From: Lyngbya sp. PCC 8106
GTDB lineage: Bacteria > Cyanobacteriota > Cyanobacteriia > Cyanobacteriales > Microcoleaceae
Assembly (NCBI RefSeq): GCF_000169095.1
Contig: NZ_AAVU01000018.1
Coordinates: 1 to 64,000 of the forward strand
Direction of reading: 5' to 3'
DNA: 64,000 nt
This document shows, one piece after another, positions 9,640 through 18,775 of this stretch (position 1 is its first letter; each line of letters starts with the position of its first letter). The notes beneath the pieces were generated by a model. The model was not told the DNA's origin, ran no database searches, and saw only the letters and a program-made list of their open reading frames with translations. A program made the translations under genes and the position numbers.

Positions 9640-10713
9640 ATGAATTCAACTCAAAAACTACCTCGCTGGTTTTACCTCGCCTTAGCTTTTCCGTTGTTAT
9701 TTCTTAATGCTTGGTTTCTTTTGCTGTTGTTTAAGTATCTACAGCCTGTTCCTGGTATTGTATTAACCGCGAGTCTGATTGCTTTTTTACTCGAATATCC
9801 AATCGTTTTTTTAGAACAACGAGGTGTACCCCGAGGGTTTGCAATTACAGGAGTGATTCTGCTGGCTCTTGTGTTCTTGGGATTTTTGATCTTTGTTTTA
9901 AGTCCTTTGGTGTTTCAACAATTGATTGAATTTGTGAATCGTTTACCCGCTTGGATAGAAGAAGGACGAAAACAGTTGGATACTCTCGATGAACAGACGA
10001 TACTCCAATATTTACCGATGGATATAAGTGATTTGACTGCTCAGATTAGTGGTCAACTTTCTCGAACTTTAAAATCTCTGACGGCTGAAATTATTGACTT
10101 GACATTAAACACGATTAATAGTGCTTTAAATTTGATTGTTACGGTTGTACTTACCATTCTTTTAGTTCTCAATGGGGAGAAACTCTGGGACGGATTAATA
10201 AGCTGGCTACCGGGAGAATGGAGTGAGCAAATACAGCTCACAATTCAACAAAGTTTTCGCGGCTATTACTCTGGGCAAGCGATTTTAGCGTTAATTCTCA
10301 GCATTGCTTTATCTTTCGCTTTTTTGATTTTTCAAATTCCTTTTTGGTTGCTGTTTGGATTTGGAATTGGTTCATTAAGTTTGATTCCTTTTGGGGGAAC
10401 TTTTGCTGTTTTAGTCATTAGTACCTTATTGGCATTGCATAATGTTTTCTTGGGGCTAAAGGTCTTAGCTATTGCTTTGATTATCGGTCAAATTAATGAG
10501 AATGTGATCGCCCCTCGGTTGATTGGCGGAATTACGGGACTCAATCCAGCTTTAGTGATTGTTTCTCTATTAGCAGGTGTCAAAATTGCCGGAGTTTTGG
10601 GTTTGCTATTAGCGGTTCCTACTGCAAGTTTAGTCAAGAAAATTGCAGATAATATTCGGGGTTTAGAAGAAATTGAACAGTCAAGTTCGCTAGAAAAGAT
10701 TGAATCATTTTAG
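9640..10713 (+). CDS. AI-2E family (UPF0118) membrane permease
   Basis: The ATG at 9640 is taken instead of a TTG four codons earlier; neither has a strong Shine-Dalgarno (357 residues). The layout is that of the family: two to three N-terminal membrane helices (residues 10-90), a soluble segment to about 140, then four to five helices from about 160 to 330. The conserved NENVIAPRLIGG block and the SLLAGVKIAGVLGLLLAVP block are present. Members include exporters of AI-2 and Na+/H+ antiporters, so the substrate is open. A second family member sits at 53991-55013. Confidence 0.85.
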   Translation: MNSTQKLPRWFYLALAFPLLFLNAWFLLLLFKYLQPVPGIVLTASLIAFLLEYPIVFLEQRGVPRGFAITGVILLALVFLGFLIFVLSPLVFQQLIEFVNRLPAWIEEGRKQLDTLDEQTILQYLPMDISDLTAQISGQLSRTLKSLTAEIIDLTLNTINSALNLIVTVVLTILLVLNGEKLWDGLISWLPGEWSEQIQLTIQQSFRGYYSGQAILALILSIALSFAFLIFQIPFWLLFGFGIGSLSLIPFGGTFAVLVISTLLALHNVFLGLKVLAIALIIGQINENVIAPRLIGGITGLNPALVIVSLLAGVKIAGVLGLLLAVPTASLVKKIADNIRGLEEIEQSSSLEKIESF

Positions 10714-10737
10714 TTGATTTTTTTTGAAGTCAAGCAT

Positions 10738-10782
10738 AACTTCCCCTTCTTCTTCTCGGAGAGGGGATGAGGAGGAAAAGTT
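10738..10782. repeat. Imperfect palindrome downstream of the permease gene
   Basis: AACTTCCCCTTCTTC on the left pairs imperfectly with GAGGAGGAAAAGTT on the right around a GAGGGG core. The hairpin lies 25 bases past the stop and could aid transcription termination, although no clear T-tract follows on the plus strand. Similar pyrimidine-rich palindromes are scattered in cyanobacterial genomes. Confidence 0.3.
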
Positions 10783-10913
10783 AAACCGAGTTTTTGGGTA
10801 ACAACAATAAAACAATCTTAGACAGTCACAAGAATGGATTAAATGCTTGTGCTAAATTTTAGTGATCATCAATTTTTGGAGAATTTAATGTCTCTAAAGT
10901 GTAGAAATTAAGT

Positions 10914-11180
10914 TCACTTCAAATGCGGTTTTATTGCATGATAACGACTCAAATCGTTGAAATTATCACTGGCAAAATTGGGCAGAAATCGAGGGTCATA
11001 GAAATTGTCAGGTTTAATTTGAATGGGATCTTGAAGATCACTGGGGTCTGGGATGATTTTTCCCTCAATTTTCTGGGGTGACTCAACAGGTGAACTCGTG
11101 GGTGAGTGGGTTGTCAAAACCTTCTCGGCAGGTTGAAAATACCAATTCAAAAAAGAGAGAATTGACGGTAGGATGTTCAT
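10914..11180 (-). CDS. Small hypothetical protein (88 aa)
   Basis: The ATG at 11178-11180 has AGGAG 11 bases upstream, so translation is likely. A short hydrophobic start (ILPSILSFLNWYF) could be a membrane anchor or an amphipathic helix. The rest is Pro/Ser/Asp-rich (THSPTSSPVESPQ, IIPDPSDLQDP) and looks disordered. No family recognised. It is divergent from the three-gene module that starts at 11493 and shares a 312-base upstream region with it. Confidence 0.55.
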   Translation of the reverse strand: MNILPSILSFLNWYFQPAEKVLTTHSPTSSPVESPQKIEGKIIPDPSDLQDPIQIKPDNFYDPRFLPNFASDNFNDLSRYHAIKPHLK

Positions 11181-11492
11181 AATATCTCAATCTCCTGGTG
11201 ATCAGATCGCTCTGATGCACTGAGTTGTCGCAGAAAGTTGAATTTTTCTACCGTCTGCTAGATAGAGGTTGAGATCATGGGTTAATGCAGTGATGAATTT
11301 CCGAAAAGGGCTGATCGGTTGATCACTCACCGGATGACTCAGATCCGTATAGCTCAGAAGTTTTTCCAAACTGCATCAGCTTAAAAGGCTGACATCTAGA
11401 GATCAAATATAGTCTAGAAACCTAAAGGAGATTAGTAAAGCCCAAAAATTGAACTTACTTTGTACTCCTTTTGTTGCAGGAAACCTCAAGTT
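11181..11492. other. Divergent intergenic region
   Basis: This 312-base stretch separates the small minus-strand gene from the CHAT module and should hold both promoters. It contains several short GATCA/TGATC-type palindromes (for example around 11318-11326), but no operator, riboswitch or tRNA that I can recognise. Confidence 0.3.
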
Positions 11493-13028
11493 ATGCCTGA
11501 TTTTAAAGGTCGGGGTGTTATAGCATCTTATTCACACCAGAACCGCCAAACATCTACCTCAATGAGTTTAAATAGAAATGCTGTGTTTATGGGTGTTTTG
11601 TCGAGATATTGCAAAATATTCCGAATTCATCCAGCTAGTGAAAAGGTTGGATATCAAACTGATGGGATTACATTAGCACAAGAATTTTTAGAACAACAAC
11701 TGCTCAAATCAGAACATTCACCTTCGTCTAAGGAGTCTTTTGAAACCCTACTTTTGAGTTATTTTAAAGCTCAAAATATAGAAATAGACTTACAAACTCG
11801 TGCTTTAGCTGGACTTTGCTTACGTTGTGCAGTTTCTGAACCGATTTTGAGAGCTTGTCAAAGAATTGAGCGTTTATTTGGAGGAGGACACAGTTTTAAA
11901 TACCGAGATTTATTACCGTTTGTTCTCAACGATGATGGTCAGCATTTTATTGTGCTAGATCAAGACCAAAAAACTCAATTGATTTTGCAAAAAAATGGGA
12001 GTCTTAAGCTTAATAGTTTTCCATTTTTTTCGGTGGAAATCTTACAAAGTTTCCAGGCTGATCATCCTACAAACATGAGTTTGAAAAATTGGGTTTATTT
12101 TAAAACGAAACAACATCCAGACATTAAGAATTTTTTATCTGATTATGGATTTCAAAAAATTAGTGATTGGGCGTTGTTAAATCGAACTCGTTCTACACAA
12201 CTTGAACTTCTTTCAACTCGTGATCGCCTGTTAGTAGAAGCTTTTCATCAGGTTTATCGTCGCGATCGCCGTCAACAATCAAAAGGAGCTAGAAAATGTC
12301 CTGATCCATCTCCTGAGCAACTGCAAGAAATGTTAAGTAAACTTCAAGAACATCAGGTAATTATTAGCAGTGAAGCTCTTGTTTTTAAAGATCTCAAGCA
12401 AGTTGCAAAACAACTCAGACAATATGAAGTTTGGAGTAACCGAGAATGTCTAGAGGTCTATAATCAAGATAAGAATCAGTATGAAATCCGCCCTGATATT
12501 CAACAAGAGTATGAACCTCAAATCGAAATTGAACAACAGGAAATCGTTGATTTTTTACATCAAAAACTGAGTAAAATTTTAAGCCAAGCCATTCAAAAAG
12601 AAGTTCAGCACAAGATTCACAAACTCAAAAAAAGTCGAAAATATGCGGAGAAAGCTTCTCAATTTATTCCGGGTTTACAACTTTATTATAATCAAGGAAT
12701 GTCCCTTAAAGAAATTGCTCCTGTATTGGGAATGACAAGTTGGGATCAAACCAGAAGAATTTTAAATCCGGGTGAACTTTTAAATAAAATTCGCACGATG
12801 ACAGTTCAAAATCTTCTGGAAGAAGTCTTAAAAAAAGCTCAAAAAATGGGTTTGACTTCAATTCCGCCAAAACCGGATTATTTAAACACAATCATACAAG
12901 CGGTTGAAGCTTTCGCAGATCAGGAAGTTTTTCAGAATGCGACTGAAGAAATGAGAACTGGAAAAAACCGTTCTTTCAAAAGTATTTACGCTGAATATTT
13001 ACGTGCTTATCTTAGTCAACTTATCTAG
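11493..13028 (+). CDS. HTH-containing protein of the DUF1822/CHAT module, possibly sigma-like
   Basis: The ATG at 11493 has AGGA about 11 bases ahead; a TTG at 11460 and an ATG at 11562 are alternatives (511 residues as called). The middle is charged and helical (residues 240-390, QLRQYEVWSNRE, many Gln/Glu/Lys). Near residue 400-420 the stretch YNQGMSLKEIAPVLGMTSWDQ reads like a helix-turn-helix of the sigma-70 region 4 or response-regulator kind. Genes of this size before DUF1822 genes are often annotated as sigma-like in cyanobacteria, as I recall. Inference: a DNA-binding regulator of the module. It ends 16 bases before the DUF1822 start. Confidence 0.6.
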   Translation: MPDFKGRGVIASYSHQNRQTSTSMSLNRNAVFMGVLSRYCKIFRIHPASEKVGYQTDGITLAQEFLEQQLLKSEHSPSSKESFETLLLSYFKAQNIEIDLQTRALAGLCLRCAVSEPILRACQRIERLFGGGHSFKYRDLLPFVLNDDGQHFIVLDQDQKTQLILQKNGSLKLNSFPFFSVEILQSFQADHPTNMSLKNWVYFKTKQHPDIKNFLSDYGFQKISDWALLNRTRSTQLELLSTRDRLLVEAFHQVYRRDRRQQSKGARKCPDPSPEQLQEMLSKLQEHQVIISSEALVFKDLKQVAKQLRQYEVWSNRECLEVYNQDKNQYEIRPDIQQEYEPQIEIEQQEIVDFLHQKLSKILSQAIQKEVQHKIHKLKKSRKYAEKASQFIPGLQLYYNQGMSLKEIAPVLGMTSWDQTRRILNPGELLNKIRTMTVQNLLEEVLKKAQKMGLTSIPPKPDYLNTIIQAVEAFADQEVFQNATEEMRTGKNRSFKSIYAEYLRAYLSQLI

Positions 13029-13044
13029 CTAATTGGAGTTTGTC

Positions 13045-14058
13045 ATGTCAGGAAATCAAAACCTTACAAAAGATTTAAAATTCATGGTCTCAGAAGTTAT
13101 CACGCTAGAATGTGAGGATTTTGAACAGGCGATGATTGTCAGTAATCCTATAATGGAAGAAGAAAAGCAATGGCAAACTTACTTAAATGCGTTAGCATTA
13201 TTAGGTTTGGAACGATGGTTTACTGAACGCTTGTCTCCCGGAAAAATTCATCAAAATCTTAATTCTAGCCAAGAAAAAATTGGTTATTTTCAGTTTGGAA
13301 AATTCAAGATTGGTATTATTGCTGTTGAACACGTACTCGATGAATTTATTTCTTTGCCTCAAGAGATTTTTATTCAACCTAAACGTTTGGCTGACTTTTA
13401 TGTTGTGGCTGAAGTGATGGAAGAAGAAGAAGAAATGCTGTTTAGAGGTTCGATTTCTCAGGAAAAACTTTTAACAATCACTGATCGTTATCCTTGTAAA
13501 TCATCAGAAATAAATCATTTTATCCCACTAGATCTATTTGATATTGAACCCAATCATTTATTGTTTTACTGTAACTTTATACAGTTTAATTTGGAACCAG
13601 AAGTAGCGCCTGAATCTTCCAACTGTGCCAAAATTTATGAGTGGCTTAAGAATGTTTTTGAGTCGGCTTGGCAACCCCTCGAAGCTTTAGTTTCTCCCGA
13701 ACTGAGTTTGTCTTTTAATACTCGCTGTGTCTCTGAAGAAATCAAACGGGGAAAGCTGATTAATCTGGGGATGCAGTTAAATAGTCGCCGCTTTATAATG
13801 TTAGTAACAGTCACCCCAAAACCCGATGAAAAAACACGAGTTTTAGTGCAACTTCATCCCACTGTAAATGATGAATATTTACCACCTTCTGTGCAATTGA
13901 CTTGGCAATCAAAAGCAGGTAAAATATGTCAAGAAGTCACTTCCCGTAGCCACGACAACTATATCCAACTTAATCCTTTTACAGGAAAATCTGGACAAAA
14001 ATTTATTATTGAGGTCAGTTGGAATGATACCCGAATTAGAGAAGAATTTGAAATCTGA
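13045..14058 (+). CDS. DUF1822 family protein
   Basis: The ATG at 13045 has GGAG 6 bases upstream; 337 residues. The length, the acidic stretch EVMEEEEEMLFRG and the C-terminal beta-rich domain (VQLHPTVNDEYLPPSVQLTW...) fit DUF1822, a family essentially confined to cyanobacteria and of unknown function. Its members repeatedly sit just before CHAT-domain genes. No signal peptide or membrane helix is seen. It lies 16 bases after the HTH gene, and its last 35 bases overlap the start of the CHAT gene, which implies one operon and probable translational coupling. Confidence 0.78.
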   Translation: MSGNQNLTKDLKFMVSEVITLECEDFEQAMIVSNPIMEEEKQWQTYLNALALLGLERWFTERLSPGKIHQNLNSSQEKIGYFQFGKFKIGIIAVEHVLDEFISLPQEIFIQPKRLADFYVVAEVMEEEEEMLFRGSISQEKLLTITDRYPCKSSEINHFIPLDLFDIEPNHLLFYCNFIQFNLEPEVAPESSNCAKIYEWLKNVFESAWQPLEALVSPELSLSFNTRCVSEEIKRGKLINLGMQLNSRRFIMLVTVTPKPDEKTRVLVQLHPTVNDEYLPPSVQLTWQSKAGKICQEVTSRSHDNYIQLNPFTGKSGQKFIIEVSWNDTRIREEFEI

Positions 14059-16606
14059 ACTCAGCCAAGTGGTTGTGTTGTCGTTGGGTATGGGGAATTT
14101 ACACGTCGGTTTTCCGAGTATTTGTGTACAAATTCGCAATCAAACGTCTTCTGTTTTAGCACAATTTGTCGCCAGTTTACCACCAGAACCAGCCTTAATT
14201 GAACTCTATCAAAGCTGGAAAATTGTTTATCAAAGTCTGTGTCAGCGTCATGCTTTACTGTCTTTGAGTGAAGAAGAAGATGATGACGACGACGATTTTG
14301 AAATTGAACTTGGAGGGGTGACAAATGTTTCCCAAGTCAGTTTTGAAGAATTAAATCATCAATTTCAAGCCCAACTCAATTCTTGGCTAAAATCGGAATC
14401 TTTTTCTAACCTCGAAAAACAGTTACGTTTTCATCTAAACTCTACCCAAGAAATTCGAGTGATTCTCGAAACGCCAGATGAAATTTTACGACGTCTTCCG
14501 TGGCAAAATTGGGAATTTTTTCAGGATTATCCTCTCGCAGAACTCGCCCTCAGTCAACCTGAATATCGCATTCCTGCATCTTCTCAAGTTAACTCTACAA
14601 AAACTGCCGTTAGAATCTTAGCTGTTTTTGGTAATAGTCGAGGAATTGATTTAACAACGGAACGGAAAATTCTGCAAAATTTAATTGATGCAGAACCCCA
14701 GTTTTTAATTAATCCCACTCGTCAAGAATTTGAAACACATCTCGCAGATAGTCGAGGTTGGGATATTCTCTTTTTTGCAGGTCATAGTCAAACCAAAAGC
14801 CAAACCGGGCGCATTTATCTCAACGACCATCCTACAGATAATAACCTCACTTTAGAGGAACTTTCAACAACTCTCCAGAAAGCTATTTTTAATGGATTAA
14901 AACTGGCAATTTTTAATTCTTGTGACGGTTTAGGACTCGCCAAAGCTTTAGAACATTTGCATATTCCGACTGTAATTGTCATGCGCGAACCCGTACCCAA
15001 TTATGTCGCCCAGGAATTTTTAAGGCATTTTTTAGAGACTTTTGCTATTCAACGACTCTCTTTTTATCGCTCGGTTCAACAAGCCCGTTTTCAACTCCAA
15101 ACCCTCGAAAATGAATTTCCAGGTGCTTCGGGTTTACCGATTATTTGTCAAAATCCCTCAGTTCAGGCTCCTACTTGGTTACAATTAGGGGGAAGTCCAC
15201 CTTGTCCTTACCGGGGTTTATTTGCTTTTAGCGAAGAAGACACCGACTTATTTTTCGGGCGAGAAACCTTTACTGAAACCTTAGTTTCTGCTGTTAAAAA
15301 TAATCCCTTAGTTGCTGTAGTTGGGGCGAGTGGAAGTGGAAAATCAAGCGTAGTCTTTGCAGGATTAGTACCTCAACTTCGCCAAGATATCACTCAACAA
15401 TGGCAAATTATTTCTATCCGTCCGGGTCAAAATCCGATTGAAGCTTTAGCAGTTGCATTAATTCAGGCGATTCACTGGAAACCCTCAAATAATACCACTC
15501 AAGATCAACCCTATCATCATCGTTTACTCGAACTTGAACTCGCCGTTGAACTCAAGCAAGATAAACACGCTTTAGCAGAAATTATCTATCGCTATCTTCA
15601 AAACTTTCTCCATCGACGAATTGCCTTAATTATTGATCAATTTGAAGAACTGTATACCCAAACCAGCGACGCAGAACGTCAAGCTTTTTTAGACGGATTA
15701 TTAACTGTCATTAGTCTAGTTCCTCGCTTCTCTCTAATTGTAACATTACGAGCTGATTTTTATAGTCATGCTTTATCTTATCGGCCCTTAAGTGATGCTT
15801 TGCAAGGTTCAGTTTATAACCTCGGTCCAATGAGTCGAGAAGAATTACAAACCGTTATCGAAAAGCCTGCTGATAAAATGCAGGTTCAACTCGAAGCTGG
15901 ACTCACTGAAAAACTAATTGAAGCCACCTTAGAACCCGGTCGTTTACCCTTATTAGAATTTGCCTTAACAGAACTTTGGCCGCAACAACAACAAGGCTGG
16001 CTAACCCATGAAGCCTATGAAGAAATTGGAGGCGTAGAAAAAGCACTGGCTCGACACGCTGAAGGAATTTATAATCAACTTGATTTAAGCGATAAACTCA
16101 GAACACAACGAATATTTTTACAGTTAGTTCAACCCGGAGAAGGAACCGATTTTAGTCGTAGAATTGCCACTTGTGATGAAATAAACCCCGAAAATTGGGA
16201 TATTGTAACTCATCTGGCTTCTGCCCGTTTAGTAGTGACAAACCGTAACGAAATTACCGCAGAAGAAACTGTCGAAATCGTTCACGAAGCCCTAATCAAA
16301 AATTGGCAACGACTAGAACAGTGGATAAAACTAGATGGAGACTTTCGCTCCTGGCAAGAACAGTTACGCACCCTATTTCATCAATGGGAAAAAAGCGATC
16401 ATGATGCAGGTGCATTGTTACGGGGAAAACTACTCGCCGATGCTGAATATTGGCAACAGCAACGCCCTCAAGAATTAAGTTCAAGTGATCAATATTTTAT
16501 TGAAAAAAGTATCGCTTTGCGCGATAGTGAAACTCAACAAAAAAAGCAACGCCGAAAACTAACCCTTTCTGGATTAAGTGGAGGTTTATTTTTAGCCGTA
16601 GTTTAG
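14024..16606 (+). CDS. CHAT caspase-like/P-loop NTPase protein, N-terminal part of a split gene
   Basis: The ATG at 14024 overlaps the DUF1822 gene by 35 bases; 860 residues to a TAG at 16604-16606. There is an acidic patch near residue 80-95 (EEEDDDDDDFE). A CHAT protease domain occupies about 170-390, with the likely dyad His254 (FFAGHS) and Cys300 (FNSCDG) both present. A STAND-like NTPase follows: Walker A GASGSGKS at 434-441 and Walker B IIDQFEE with Asp538. The frame then closes inside a hydrophobic segment (SGLSGGLFLAVV), where relatives continue through the membrane into WD40 repeats. The continuing sequence is intact in another frame from 16603, so a single T appears to be missing from the run at 16602-16604. 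Confidence 0.85.
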   Translation: MIPELEKNLKSELSQVVVLSLGMGNLHVGFPSICVQIRNQTSSVLAQFVASLPPEPALIELYQSWKIVYQSLCQRHALLSLSEEEDDDDDDFEIELGGVTNVSQVSFEELNHQFQAQLNSWLKSESFSNLEKQLRFHLNSTQEIRVILETPDEILRRLPWQNWEFFQDYPLAELALSQPEYRIPASSQVNSTKTAVRILAVFGNSRGIDLTTERKILQNLIDAEPQFLINPTRQEFETHLADSRGWDILFFAGHSQTKSQTGRIYLNDHPTDNNLTLEELSTTLQKAIFNGLKLAIFNSCDGLGLAKALEHLHIPTVIVMREPVPNYVAQEFLRHFLETFAIQRLSFYRSVQQARFQLQTLENEFPGASGLPIICQNPSVQAPTWLQLGGSPPCPYRGLFAFSEEDTDLFFGRETFTETLVSAVKNNPLVAVVGASGSGKSSVVFAGLVPQLRQDITQQWQIISIRPGQNPIEALAVALIQAIHWKPSNNTTQDQPYHHRLLELELAVELKQDKHALAEIIYRYLQNFLHRRIALIIDQFEELYTQTSDAERQAFLDGLLTVISLVPRFSLIVTLRADFYSHALSYRPLSDALQGSVYNLGPMSREELQTVIEKPADKMQVQLEAGLTEKLIEATLEPGRLPLLEFALTELWPQQQQGWLTHEAYEEIGGVEKALARHAEGIYNQLDLSDKLRTQRIFLQLVQPGEGTDFSRRIATCDEINPENWDIVTHLASARLVVTNRNEITAEETVEIVHEALIKNWQRLEQWIKLDGDFRSWQEQLRTLFHQWEKSDHDAGALLRGKLLADAEYWQQQRPQELSSSDQYFIEKSIALRDSETQQKKQRRKLTLSGLSGGLFLAVV

Positions 16607-18702
16607 CAACAGTAGCAGTCGGACAATGGCAAAATTCACTCACGAACGAAATCCGAGCAATTACTCAATATTCTCAATCCTTATTTACTTCAAACCATCA
16701 ATTAGATGCGTTAGTTGAAGCCCTACGCGCCCAGCAAAAATTACAACAAGTTACGGTCAAAAATCCCACTCTCAAAAATAGAGTCAAACAAGTTTTAAAT
16801 CAATCCCTTTATGGTGTAGTAGAATCTAACCGTTTAGTCGGACATCAAGATTGGGTTTGGCAAGTTGCCATCAGTCGGGATGGTCAAACCATTGCCTCAG
16901 CGAGTTCTGATAAAACGGTAAAATTGTGGAATCTTGATGGCAGTTTACGCACCACTCTCAACGGTCATCAACTCGAAGTTTATGCGGTTACTTTTAGCCC
17001 CGATGGTCAAACTATTGCTTCAGCAAGTCGAGACAAAACTGTTAAATTGTGGAATATTGATGGCAGTTTACGAACCACAATAAACGCCCATGATGCAGAA
17101 GTTTATGGGGTTGCTTTTAGCCCCGATGGTCAAACCATTGCCTCAGCAAGTCGAGATAAAACCGTTAAATTGTGGAAGATTGACGGCACCTTAATCAGTG
17201 TTTTAAAAGGTCATCAAGGCCCCGTTCGAGGGGTTGCCTTTAGCCCCGATGGTCAAACCTTAGCATCTGCTAGTGAAGACAACAGCCTCAAACTTTGGAC
17301 GATTAAGACACTGAAAACCCCAGTTTTACAAACCACCCTCAACGGCCATCGGGCGGGAGTCTGTGGAGTCGTCTTCAGCCCCGACGGTCAAACCATTGCC
17401 TCAGCGAGTTTTGATGGTACTGTCAAACTCTGGAACCGCGATGGTAGCTTGCAAAATACCCTGATAGGGCATAATGATCAAGTGTATGCCGTGGCGTTCA
17501 GTCCCGATGGTCAGACCTTAGCTTCAACCAGTGGCGACCAAACGATTAAACTCTGGAACCGCGACGGCAGCTTGCAAAATACCCTGATTGGGCATGACAA
17601 TGAAGTTTGGAAAGTGGCCTTTAGTCCCGATGGTCAAACTTTGGTTTCGGCTAGTGGCGACAAAACCGTGAGACTCTGGATGCTTCACAACAGCCTACTG
17701 ACACGGTTGAGAGTTTCTGCGGACGAGGTTTGGGGCGTTGCCTGGAGTGGGGATAGCCGGACGATTGCCACCGCCAGTCGTGACAAAACGGTGAAACTCT
17801 GGAACCCAGACGGCAGTTTACGTTCAACCTTGAAAGGTCATACTGCTGAGGTGAGTGGGGTCGCATTTAGTCCTGATGGTCAAACCCTGGCTTCGGCGAG
17901 TTGGGATAGAACGATTAAACTCTGGAATGCTGACGGAACGCTACGCACGACTTTAACAGACCATCAAGATTTGGTTTACGCTGTTGCTTTCAGTCCCGAT
18001 AGTCAAATGATGGTTTCCGCGAGTTCCGATAAAACGGTGAAATTGTGGCAACTGTCCCCAAAGAATCCCCCGATTGTCTTAAAAACTCTCAACGGTTTTG
18101 ACACAGAGGTTTGGGATGTCGTTTTGAGTCCCGATGGTCAAACGATAGCAGCCTCAAGTCGGGGGGGAATCGTTAAACTTTGGGATGTTAACGGTGTTTT
18201 GTTAGCCACGTTGGAGGCCCATCAAGGGGGAGTGAAGACTGTGGCGTTTAGTCCCGATGGTCAAATGTTAGCAACAGGTAGTGAAGACCAAACGGTTAAA
18301 CTTTGGAAATTGCAGGCGAATCAACCCCCGAGGTTAGTCCACACCCTCAATAGCCACGATGCTGAAGTTTTGGGTATCGCATTTAGTCCCGATGGTCAAA
18401 CCCTAGCGTCCGCGAGTCAAGATGGAACCGTGAAACTCTGGGACAATCAAGGGGTCTTGCTTTCCACTCTCAACGGTCACAATGGCCCGGTTCGGAAAGT
18501 TGCGTTTAGTTCTGATGGTCAAACGTTGGCGACCGCTAGTGAAGATCAAAGTGTGATTCTGTGGAATATCCCCCAAGTTTTGGATCAAGATCAACTGTTA
18601 CATCAAGGATGTGCTTGGGTGCAAAATTATTTGCACAATTATCCTCAGATGAGTCAAAGCGATCGCTCTATTTGTGATGCTTTTAATCTAAAAAATGATT
18701 AA
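16603..18702 (+). CDS. Membrane stub plus 14 WD40 repeats, C-terminal part of the split CHAT protein
   Basis: From 16603 this frame reads LATVAVGQWQ, which completes the membrane helix begun at the end of the preceding frame. A roughly 80-residue helical linker follows (ALRAQQKLQQVTV), as is usual in CHAT/NTPase/WD40 proteins. Fourteen WD40 repeats (about residues 85-655 of this part) make two seven-blade propellers; most read FSPDGQTLASAS...VKLW. The end (GCAWVQNYL...SDRSICDAF) is the usual cap of such proteins. The first initiation codon that could serve alone is far inside, so separate translation from a native start is doubtful. Together with the preceding part the protein would be about 1,559 residues. 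Confidence 0.82.
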   Translation, partial: LATVAVGQWQNSLTNEIRAITQYSQSLFTSNHQLDALVEALRAQQKLQQVTVKNPTLKNRVKQVLNQSLYGVVESNRLVGHQDWVWQVAISRDGQTIASASSDKTVKLWNLDGSLRTTLNGHQLEVYAVTFSPDGQTIASASRDKTVKLWNIDGSLRTTINAHDAEVYGVAFSPDGQTIASASRDKTVKLWKIDGTLISVLKGHQGPVRGVAFSPDGQTLASASEDNSLKLWTIKTLKTPVLQTTLNGHRAGVCGVVFSPDGQTIASASFDGTVKLWNRDGSLQNTLIGHNDQVYAVAFSPDGQTLASTSGDQTIKLWNRDGSLQNTLIGHDNEVWKVAFSPDGQTLVSASGDKTVRLWMLHNSLLTRLRVSADEVWGVAWSGDSRTIATASRDKTVKLWNPDGSLRSTLKGHTAEVSGVAFSPDGQTLASASWDRTIKLWNADGTLRTTLTDHQDLVYAVAFSPDSQMMVSASSDKTVKLWQLSPKNPPIVLKTLNGFDTEVWDVVLSPDGQTIAASSRGGIVKLWDVNGVLLATLEAHQGGVKTVAFSPDGQMLATGSEDQTVKLWKLQANQPPRLVHTLNSHDAEVLGIAFSPDGQTLASASQDGTVKLWDNQGVLLSTLNGHNGPVRKVAFSSDGQTLATASEDQSVILWNIPQVLDQDQLLHQGCAWVQNYLHNYPQMSQSDRSICDAFNLKND

Positions 18703-18775
18703 GATCTAGACACCAGAACTCGAATCAAAAATCATTATTACCTGGGGAAAAATTGATTCAAGCAACTTTATTGAG

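Noticed and set aside
16600..16610. Programmed ribosomal frameshifting at the CHAT/WD40 junction
   Set aside because: The run is only TTT, with no slippery heptamer of the usual kind, and no Shine-Dalgarno or stem that I can see beside it. Simple base loss is more likely.
16924..18702. The WD40 region treated as an independent gene starting at the TTG at 16924
   Set aside because: The same frame is open and meaningful back to 16603 and completes a membrane helix and linker, so the start at 16924 is only the first initiation-like codon in a broken gene.
16603..18702. Tandem DNA repeats in the WD40 region as a mobile or CRISPR-like array
   Set aside because: The repeats are protein-level WD40 blades of about 126 bases in one open frame; the DNA is degenerate.
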